From JADMII01 sp036278595 (lineage in GTDB: Bacteria > Chloroflexota > Dehalococcoidia > DSTF01 > JACRBR01): a stretch of DNA of 11,537 nt. Under the pieces are notes generated by a model. The model worked only from the letters and a program-made list of their open reading frames with translations, ran no database searches and was not told where the DNA came from. Both the position numbers and the translations under genes were made by a program. The DNA lies in assembly GCA_036278595.1 (NCBI GenBank), contig DASUKS010000098.1, positions 1 to 11,537 on the forward strand. Reading direction: 5' to 3'. This document shows, one piece after another, positions 6,632-11,537 of this stretch (the stretch's first letter is position 1; each line of letters opens with the position of its first letter).

Positions 6632-7474
6632 CTAGACCCGCGCCCCGCCGCGCGCCACCAGCCGCAGCAGCAGCAGCAGCACCGCGGCCGCAGCGACGAG
6701 GATCACCGATAGCGCGATCGGCACCTCGATCGACTTCCCCGCTTCGAACGCGCCGATGATCGCGAGTGGCATCGTCTGCGTCCGTCCCTGGAAGTTCCCT
6801 GCGAAGATCAGCGTCGCCCCGAGCTCGCTGAGCGCGCGTGCCCAGCAGAGGATCGCGCCGGCGAGGAGTGACGGCCACGCGAGCGGCAGCGTCACGCGGA
6901 AGAACGTCCGCAGCGGCGACGCGCCCAGCGTCGATGCCACGCCCTCGTACACCGGCTCGACGCTCTCGAACCCGGCCTTCGCCGTACGGATGTAGAACGG
7001 CGCCGACACGAACAGCTGCGCCAGCACCACGGCGGTCGTCGTGAACGCGATGTCGATCCCCGATGAATCCAGCTCCTGCCCGACGAGCCCGCGCCGGCCG
7101 AGTGCGACCAGCAGCGCCACGCCGGCGACGGTCGGCGGCAGCACGATCGGCAGGTCGAGCAGCAGGTCGACAGCCATCTTGCCGCGGAAGTCGCGCCGTG
7201 CGAGCAGGTAGGCGAGCGGCGTCCCGGCCAGCACCGCTACGGCCAGCACAATCGTGCTCGTCAGTGCGCTCAGCCGCAGCGAATCGAGCACCAGCGACGA
7301 CGTCAGGTTGTTCGAAAGCTCGCCGCTCGACCCCGCGCGCCACACGAGCGCCGCGATCGGCACCGCCAGGAACGCGACGAAGAGCAGGGCCGGCGGCCCG
7401 AAGAGCCACCCGAGCCCGAGCCGAAGCGCCGGCTGCTCGCCCGTGCCCGTTGCCGCCTGGTCCGCGACGCTCAT
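6632..7474 (-). CDS. modB: Molybdate/tungstate ABC transporter permease (ModB/WtpB type)
   Basis: A 280-residue inner-membrane permease with about six membrane segments (near 21-45, 65-92, 101-126, 145-165, 195-226 and 250-275). The ATPase-docking EAA loop is visible as EGVASTLGASPLRTFFRVTLPLAWPS in segments around residues 178-204. The following RALSELGATLIFAGNFQGRT and TQTMPLAI are strongly typical of molybdate/tungstate permeases. It forms the transmembrane homodimer of an oxyanion importer that supplies Mo or W for pterin cofactor enzymes. The ATPase gene follows 2 bp downstream. No periplasmic binding protein gene (modA/wtpA) is next to it; the upstream neighbour on this strand is a metallo-hydrolase 54 bp away. 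The start at 7474 lacks a clear Shine-Dalgarno site. Confidence 0.9.
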   Translation of the reverse strand: MSVADQAATGTGEQPALRLGLGWLFGPPALLFVAFLAVPIAALVWRAGSSGELSNNLTSSLVLDSLRLSALTSTIVLAVAVLAGTPLAYLLARRDFRGKMAVDLLLDLPIVLPPTVAGVALLVALGRRGLVGQELDSSGIDIAFTTTAVVLAQLFVSAPFYIRTAKAGFESVEPVYEGVASTLGASPLRTFFRVTLPLAWPSLLAGAILCWARALSELGATLIFAGNFQGRTQTMPLAIIGAFEAGKSIEVPIALSVILVAAAAVLLLLLRLVARGGARV

Positions 7475-7528
7475 GCTCGGAGCCGCCGGATCAATGTGCG
7501 AAGAGAGCGTGTCCCGGCGCGGCGCACG

Positions 7529-8173
7529 CTAGGTCCCGCGCCGCTCGAGTTCCATCCGCACGTACGGGTTGCGCTGCCGCTCCTGCCCGATCGTCGTCTG
7601 GTCCATGTGCCCGGGCAGCACGATCGTGTCGTCGGGCAGCGCCAACAGTCGTTCCACGATGCTCCCCATCTCCTGGTCGTAGTCCCCGCCCGGCAGGTCC
7701 GTCCGGCCGATCGAGCCCGCGAACAGCGTGTCGCCGGCGAACACGACGCCGTTCGCATAGAAGCACACGCTCCCCGGCGTGTGACCGGGCGTGTGGAGCA
7801 CATGCAGCTTCACCCCGTCGATGTCGATCTCGTCGCCGTCGGCCAGCGGGGCATCGGGCGGCGGCGGATTCGGGATCTCCGCCCCCATCCAGCGCTTCGC
7901 CGACTCGGACGTGTTGCGCACCATCTCGGCATCGGCCGGATGCAGCAGGAACCGCGCCCCCGTCGCTTCCCGGATGCCCGCCACACCGAGCACGTGGTCA
8001 ATGTGCCCATGCGAGTTGGCGATGTACTTGATGCTGACGCCCATCTCCCGCGCCATCGCCAGGATCTCGCCGGGTTCGTCGCCCGGGTCGACGCAGATCG
8101 CCTCGCCGCTGCGGCGGTTGCCGATCACCCAGCAGTTCTCCTGGAACGCGCCGACGACGATGCCGCGCACCAT
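7529..8173 (-). CDS. Metallo-beta-lactamase-fold hydrolase (glyoxalase II-like)
   Basis: A 214-residue cytoplasmic hydrolase of the MBL fold. It opens with VVGAFQENCWVIG, as glyoxalase II-like (GloB family) proteins do. The dinuclear metal site is complete: HGHIDH (His55, His57, Asp59, His60), His131 in TPGHTPGS, Asp148 in FAGDTLF and His189 in LPGHM. The single-domain length fits the short bacterial relatives rather than full-length glyoxalase II, so the thioester substrate is uncertain. Two starts are possible: the ATG at 8173, with AGGA 6 nt before it and the right length for the family, or a GTG at 8203 that adds 10 residues and lies just below a TACACT -10-like hexamer, as a leaderless start would. 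The ATG is preferred. The gene lies upstream of the modB-type permease on the same strand, 54 bp apart. Confidence 0.92.
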   Translation of the reverse strand: MVRGIVVGAFQENCWVIGNRRSGEAICVDPGDEPGEILAMAREMGVSIKYIANSHGHIDHVLGVAGIREATGARFLLHPADAEMVRNTSESAKRWMGAEIPNPPPPDAPLADGDEIDIDGVKLHVLHTPGHTPGSVCFYANGVVFAGDTLFAGSIGRTDLPGGDYDQEMGSIVERLLALPDDTIVLPGHMDQTTIGQERQRNPYVRMELERRGT

Positions 8174-8265
8174 CAGTTCCTGCACCTGCGGATTCGAAGT
8201 CACGCCAGAGTGTACGTACTTTTCACTCGTCCGACGAGATCTGATGCCTGCCGGAGACCGTATTG

Positions 8266-8275
8266 ATCGTACGAT
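8266..8275. promoter_or_regulatory. Palindrome in a divergent promoter region
   Basis: ATCGTACGAT is a perfect 10-bp palindrome in the 237-bp region between the divergent MBL and TPR genes. A related sequence, GATCGGACGAT, follows at 8298-8308, and the motif CGATATTTG occurs at 8305-8313 and 8364-8372. It could be an operator for a dimeric regulator. No protein is assigned. Confidence 0.35.
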
Positions 8276-8330
8276 TTGGGCACTGCGGAACGCCTTCGAT
8301 CGGACGATATTTGAGCGGGCCGATCCGTTC

Positions 8331-8359
8331 TTGTGTCGCGCGGATCGAGGCTCTACAAT
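8331..8359 (+). promoter_or_regulatory. Sigma70-type promoter of the TPR protein gene
   Basis: TTGTGT (8331-8336), a 17-bp spacer and TACAAT (8354-8359) give a good -35/-10 pair. Transcription would start near 8366, leaving a leader of about 45 nt before the ATG at 8411. This also argues against the longer open frame that begins at 8333. Confidence 0.65.
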
Positions 8360-8410
8360 CACGCGATATTTGGCCTGAGACGCCGTTTTGGCGCGAAACA
8401 TAGAGGATTC

Positions 8411-9241
8411 ATGACGTATCAGACCCAGCAAGACGAGACCCGCATGCGCCGCGTTCGGACCGAGCAGGCCATCCAGTTTGCGATGCAAAGCCGCTGGGAC
8501 GACGCTGTCACCACCAACCGCGCGATCATCGCCGCGTTCCCGGACGACGCCGAGGCCTACAACCGCCTGGGCAAGGCCCTCAGCGAGACCGGCAAGATCA
8601 AGGAGGCGCGCGAGGCCTACACGAAGTCGCTCGAGTTGAACCCCTCGAACCCGATCGCCCGCAAGAACCTCGAGCGTCTGGCGGCCGCCCGCGCCCGCAC
8701 GGAGCCTGACAAGGCGCACCAGGTCGATGCCTCGCTGTTCATCGAGGAGATGGGCAAGACGGGCGTCACCTCGCTCGACCGCGTCAACGTCAAGTCGCTC
8801 GCCACGCTCTCGGCGGGCGATGAGGTGCAGCTTAAGCCGGTGGGCTCGCGGCTCACGGTCGAAACCGTGGCGGGAGATTACATAAGCGACATCGAGCCCA
8901 AGCTCGCGATGCGCCTCTCGAAGCTCATGACCGGCGGCAACAAGTACGCCGCCGCCATCGCCGGCATCCGCGAGAACACGATCCGCGTGATCATCAAGGA
9001 GACCTTCCAGCACCCGACGCAGGTCGGTCGCCTCTCGTTCCCGGCCGGCAAAGCCGGGGAGGGCATCCGTCCGTACATCCGCGAGAGCCTCGTGCGCACG
9101 GATCTGGAGGAAGACGAAGACGTCGCCGACGACGGCGACGACTGGGAAGACAACGAGGGCGAGGCCGAGACGGAAGGCGAGCCCCGCGAGATGGGCTTCG
9201 AAGAGGACGACAGCGACGACTCCGACTACGACGAGGAGTAG
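8411..9241 (+). CDS. TPR protein with HIRAN-like middle and acidic tail
   Basis: A 276-residue, apparently cytoplasmic protein with no signal peptide or membrane segment. Residues about 14-92 hold two tetratricopeptide repeats (AYNRLGKALSETGKIKEARE and the AYTKSLELNPSNPIARKNLE type pattern). Residues about 125-215 form a beta-rich domain: SLATLSAGDEVQLKPVGSRL, then GDYISDIEPKLAMRLSKLMTGG, then strands ending RVIIKETFQHP. The order of strands around a 'no-longer-than-one-helix' A..L..L..G segment recalls HIRAN domains, but this is only a resemblance. From residue 231 on, 28 of 46 residues are Asp or Glu, giving a disordered, very acidic tail. Such tails often mimic nucleic acid or bind basic proteins. 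AGAGGA lies 3 nt before the ATG. The gene is monocistronic behind its own promoter and converges on the next gene with an 8-bp gap. Function unknown. Confidence 0.9.
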   Translation: MTYQTQQDETRMRRVRTEQAIQFAMQSRWDDAVTTNRAIIAAFPDDAEAYNRLGKALSETGKIKEAREAYTKSLELNPSNPIARKNLERLAAARARTEPDKAHQVDASLFIEEMGKTGVTSLDRVNVKSLATLSAGDEVQLKPVGSRLTVETVAGDYISDIEPKLAMRLSKLMTGGNKYAAAIAGIRENTIRVIIKETFQHPTQVGRLSFPAGKAGEGIRPYIRESLVRTDLEEDEDVADDGDDWEDNEGEAETEGEPREMGFEEDDSDDSDYDEE

Positions 9242-9249
9242 CTGTCCCG

Positions 9250-9858
9250 TCAGGGCGCGCCACTTCGTGGCTGCGCCTGCGACTTGTGCCGCTGGCTGTC
9301 TCGCGTCCTCACGCTAAGCTGCCCGTTCCCCTCCAGGTACGCCGCCTCGACGTCGCCCAGGTCGTCCACCTCCTGCGCGCGCAGGAGCGAGAAGATCTCG
9401 TCGCGCGTAATCAGCTCGGACCTCATGTTCTTCCGCACGAGCTGCCCGTCCTTGATGACGAGTAGCGGCCCCGGCTGCATCAGTCTCCGCAGCCATTCGA
9501 CGCGGAAGGTGGCGAACGCCAGGAACCAGTTCCAGCCGATGATCGTCCCCCCGACGACCGCCGCGCCCGTCACCGTGTTGTAGTTGCCCGACATCCCGTT
9601 CTGCACGCCGTCCGCGATCAGCACGATCATCAGCAGATCCGCCATCTCCAGCGAGCCGGCTTCCCGCCGCCCAAACACGCGCAGCACCGCCAGCAGCCCG
9701 ACGTAGATCAGCGAGGTGCGGAAGAACAACTCGAGCAGCGGGTACTGCTCCTGGAACATCTGGCTGGCGCTCGCGAGCGCCAGCGGATCGGTCATTCCGC
9801 GCGCGACGACGCCGGCCGGCGACAGATTGAGCCACATCGCTCCGATCCCGTTCAGCAT
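9250..9858 (-). CDS. DUF421 (YetF-type) membrane protein
   Basis: A 202-residue membrane protein of the DUF421/YetF family. The N-terminal half has hydrophobic segments (about 42-62, 72-90 and 95-115) with the family landmarks VLRVFGRREAGSLEMADLLM and IADGVQNGMSG. The C-terminal cytoplasmic domain has the usual GPLLVIKDGQLVRKNM, ITRDEIFSLLRAQEVDDL and VEAAYLEGNGQLSV. The last 15 residues or so are polar and look like a lineage-specific tail. Family members are widespread and linked in Bacillus to spore and membrane biology, but the biochemical role is not settled. The ATG at 9858 has a strong GGGGAGGAT ribosome site. It is convergent with the TPR gene and divergent from the C26 hydrolase, so it is probably a single-gene unit. 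Confidence 0.93.
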   Translation of the reverse strand: MLNGIGAMWLNLSPAGVVARGMTDPLALASASQMFQEQYPLLELFFRTSLIYVGLLAVLRVFGRREAGSLEMADLLMIVLIADGVQNGMSGNYNTVTGAAVVGGTIIGWNWFLAFATFRVEWLRRLMQPGPLLVIKDGQLVRKNMRSELITRDEIFSLLRAQEVDDLGDVEAAYLEGNGQLSVRTRDSQRHKSQAQPRSGAP

Positions 9859-9975
9859 GTATCCTCCCCTGAGAAGCTAGCAGCGCACGGCTATCTCTCG
9901 GCCATGTGCACCGGCCATTCTGCTGACGGATTCGTGTAGGTTTTTCCGCGTCTCTTGCGTGGGTGCGACGGTTTG
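9859..9975. other. Divergent intergenic region
   Basis: This 117-bp stretch separates the divergent DUF421 and C26 hydrolase genes and must hold both promoters. I see no convincing -35/-10 pair on either strand. GGCC at 9900-9903 and 9913-9916 flank GTGCAC (9906-9911), a weak dyad that may be chance. Confidence 0.4.
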
Positions 9976-10725
9976 ATGCGAAGCGACGAGAACGCAAGGC
10001 CCCGGATCGGCGTCACCCGCTGGGAGGACGTCGCCGGCGAGGTCATCGACCGCTACTGGAGCCGCGTGCGGGAGGCCGGCGGCGAGGTCATCGACCTCGA
10101 CGGGTCGGCGGCGCCCGCGATCGCCGCGCTCGTCGCCGATCTTGACGGACTCATGGTCACCGGCGGCATCGATGTCGACCCCGCGCGCTACGGCGCCGAG
10201 CGCCACCCGAAGGTGCGCGAGACTGCCCCTGCGCGCGACGAGATGGAGTGCGAGGCGCTACGCGTCGCGCTGGCGCGCGACATCCCGGTGCTCGCGATCT
10301 GCCGCGGCCACCAGGTGCTGAACGTCGCGCTCGGCGGCAGCTTACTGCAGCACATCGACAGCGGTGAGCACCGCGCCGACTACCGGAGCGAGGGCTACCC
10401 GTCGCGCTGGCACGATCTGCGGCGCATCGAGCCGGACTCGCGGCTCGCCGCGGTCTTCGGCCCGGAACCCATGCGCGTCAACTCGCGTCACCATCAGGCG
10501 GTGCGCCTCGCGGACCTCGCGTCCGGCCTCCGCCCGACCGCGTTCGCCGACGGGCACGGCATCGATCTCGTCGAAGGAATGGAGAGCGAGCGCCACCGCT
10601 GGGTCGTCGGCGTCCAGTGGCACCCGGAGCGCCCCGAGCCCCAGGAGCCCGCCTTTCACCCGCGCATGCGCCCGCTCTTCGAAGCCTTCGTCCGCGAAGC
10701 CTCGCCCGTCCGCCCCACCCGCTAA
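9976..10725 (+). CDS. Peptidase C26 / gamma-glutamyl-GABA hydrolase-like amidotransferase
   Basis: A 249-residue stand-alone class I glutamine-amidotransferase-fold hydrolase of the PuuD/peptidase C26 group, which cleaves gamma-glutamyl amide bonds such as gamma-glutamyl-GABA. The start is PRIGVTRWEDV, and the oxyanion strand is DLDGLMVTGGIDVDPARYG. The nucleophile elbow is AICRGHQVLNVALGG with Cys109. VNSRHHQAV (168-176) is the family's conserved segment, and the His/Glu pair is His216 and Glu218 in GVQWHPE. The catalytic set is therefore complete. The ATG at 9976 is preferred over a TTG at 9955; the ribosome site (GGGTG) is weak. No putrescine or polyamine genes lie nearby, so the exact substrate is open. 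Confidence 0.92.
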   Translation: MRSDENARPRIGVTRWEDVAGEVIDRYWSRVREAGGEVIDLDGSAAPAIAALVADLDGLMVTGGIDVDPARYGAERHPKVRETAPARDEMECEALRVALARDIPVLAICRGHQVLNVALGGSLLQHIDSGEHRADYRSEGYPSRWHDLRRIEPDSRLAAVFGPEPMRVNSRHHQAVRLADLASGLRPTAFADGHGIDLVEGMESERHRWVVGVQWHPERPEPQEPAFHPRMRPLFEAFVREASPVRPTR

Positions 10726-10790
10726 CCGGCTCGTCGGCGCGCACACGACCGATGTTGCACGCCGAGTTGTCATGCGGTCCGCCGAAGCCT

Positions 10791-10819
10791 GTCACTCTGA
10801 GCAAAGCGGAAGAATCCGC
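10791..10819 (+). repeat. Dispersed intergenic repeat, copy 2, with hairpin
   Basis: GTCACTCTGAGCAAAGCG (10791-10808) is a diverged copy of the repeat at 5501. It runs into the perfect hairpin GCGGA-AGAA-TCCGC (10806-10819). It lies between two convergent genes, as copy 1 does. The hairpin has no U-tract behind it, so it is not a typical terminator. Confidence 0.6.
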
Positions 10820-10854
10820 ATCCTCGGGCTGCGAAGCGCCGGCCGCGGTCCATT

Positions 10855-10894
10855 ACTGTGAACTGTGAACTGTGAACTGTGAACTGCGAACTGC
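10855..10894 (+). repeat. Heptamer tandem repeat (ACTGTGA)n
   Basis: Four exact ACTGTGA units (10855-10882), then ACTGCGA and a partial ACTGC, make a 40-bp tandem array of period 7. It ends directly at the stop codon of the LCP gene on the other strand. The A/T content differs clearly from the surrounding GC-rich DNA. Unit number is likely to vary between strains by slippage. Confidence 0.9.
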
Positions 10895-11537
10895 TTACCC
10901 CGCGACCCCGTTGGTCTGCAGCAGCTCCGCCGCCCGCGCGCCATCCTGCGTATTCCCGAAGGCATCGTCGATGATCTGCTCGACCTTCGATGGCACCAGC
11001 AACTGCAGCGACCCGCTGCAACTCGTGCACGGGGTCTCGGCATCGCCGAGCGACATGGTCTTCAGCTGGCTGTCCGGCACCCGCTTCAGCATCGCCAGCA
11101 CGCCCGCGGACTGCCGCAGGCTCATGTCCGTGCCGATGGCCCCGCGATATGCGCTGATCAACCCCGGCACGCGCAGGATCGACGTCGGCGATGCGGCCTG
11201 GTCAAGCAGGGCAGACGCGATGCGCTGCTGCCGTACGATCCGGTCGAAGTCGGACGACCCCTGGCGGATCCGGCCGTACGCGACGGCCTGGTAACCGTCG
11301 AGGTGCTGCGTCCCGACGGGGAACTGCTGCGGCTTCACGTGGATGTCGTCGTCGGAGTAGTCCGACTGCCCGAACGCCTTCGGATTGTTGATGGTGACGC
11401 CGCCCATCGCGTCGATGATCTTCTCGGAGCTGTACTGGTCGAAGGTGACGTAGTGGTCGACCTTGATCCCCAGGTTGTGCTCGATCGTCGCGATCAGCGC
11501 CTTCGGCGCGGCCGACGCGTCTTTCGACGACCAGTTG
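10895..11537 (-). CDS. LCP (LytR-CpsA-Psr) family cell-wall ligase, N-terminus off the right edge
   Basis: The window holds the last 213 residues of an LCP-domain protein. These membrane-anchored enzymes transfer lipid-linked polymers (teichoic acids, capsule or arabinogalactan-like glycans) to peptidoglycan outside the membrane. Visible landmarks are ALIATIEHNLGIKVDHYVTF, IIDAMGGVTINNP and, most diagnostic, GYQAVAYGRIRQGSSDFDRI followed by RQQR, which holds the arginines that contact the pyrophosphate lipid. The C-terminal part has an unusual PCTSC pair near SGSLQLLVPS. The signal anchor and the start of the domain lie beyond the edge; the internal ATG at 11407 is not the start. The stop TAA abuts the heptamer array. 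The gene converges on the C26 hydrolase with a 169-bp gap. Confidence 0.93.
   Translation of the reverse strand, partial: NWSSKDASAAPKALIATIEHNLGIKVDHYVTFDQYSSEKIIDAMGGVTINNPKAFGQSDYSDDDIHVKPQQFPVGTQHLDGYQAVAYGRIRQGSSDFDRIVRQQRIASALLDQAASPTSILRVPGLISAYRGAIGTDMSLRQSAGVLAMLKRVPDSQLKTMSLGDAETPCTSCSGSLQLLVPSKVEQIIDDAFGNTQDGARAAELLQTNGVAG

Noticed and set aside
6630..7409. N-terminal extension of the ATPase frame to 628 codons
   Set aside because: The extension overlaps the real permease gene in another frame and has no domain pattern; the ABC domain starts at the ATG at 6629.
8204..8410. The frame starting at 8333 adds 26 residues to the TPR protein
   Set aside because: The added codons overlap the -35/-10 promoter, and the ATG at 8411 has an AGAGGA ribosome site.
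10036..10096. GGCGAGGTCATCGACC occurs twice, 45 bp apart
   Set aside because: Both copies are in frame and encode GEVID within the amidotransferase gene; this is most simply chance or a coding constraint.

Overview
The window is a GC-rich (about two thirds G+C by eye), gene-dense bacterial chromosome segment on which both strands are used. Several traits suggest a member of the Chloroflexota, possibly a Dehalococcoidia-like lineage: the mix of GTG and ATG starts, an ADP-forming acyl-CoA synthetase subunit, a TPR protein with a very acidic tail, and intergenic CTGAGCGAAGCG-type and ACTGTGA-type repeats. No rRNA or other marker gene is present, so this placement is an inference. No transposase, integrase, CRISPR array, tRNA or phage gene was seen. 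The window looks like core genome.

Layout. (1) 1-1965, minus strand: a two-component operon with a PhoB/OmpR-type response regulator followed 3 bp later by its membrane histidine kinase, cut by the left edge. Upstream lies an 11-bp-phased TGTAA direct repeat that resembles a PhoB/PhoP-family operator. (2) 2177-2347, plus: a small coiled-coil protein ending one base from the convergent end of (3) 2349-3557, minus: a branched-chain-amino-acid-type lipoprotein binding protein with no permease genes beside it. (4) 3651-5472, plus: an SRPBCC-like protein and then an NDP-forming acyl-CoA synthetase alpha subunit that lacks its ATP-grasp partner. (5) 5523-8173, minus: a metallo-beta-lactamase-fold hydrolase, a molybdate/tungstate-type permease and its ATPase, in transcription order. 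No binding protein is present. (6) 8411-9241, plus: a TPR protein with a possible HIRAN-like domain and an acidic tail, behind a clear sigma70-like promoter. (7) 9250-9858, minus: a DUF421/YetF membrane protein. (8) 9976-10725, plus: a class I glutamine amidotransferase-like peptidase C26 hydrolase. (9) 10895-11537, minus: an LCP (LytR-CpsA-Psr) cell-wall ligase, cut by the right edge.

Four gene pairs converge: 2347/2349, 5472/5523, 9241/9250 and 10725/10895. The two wider gaps (50 and 169 bp) each hold a copy of the same short CTGAGC(G/A)AAGCG repeat, and the second also holds a heptamer tandem array. Divergent regulatory regions lie at 1966-2176, 3558-3650, 8174-8410 and 9859-9975. No stretch over 300 bp lacks a gene.

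I did not find a clearly new multi-gene system. The points most worth following are the operator-like repeat before the two-component operon, the TPR/acidic-tail protein, the repeats in the convergent gaps, and the incomplete partner sets (alpha subunit without beta, modBC without modA, binding protein without permease).
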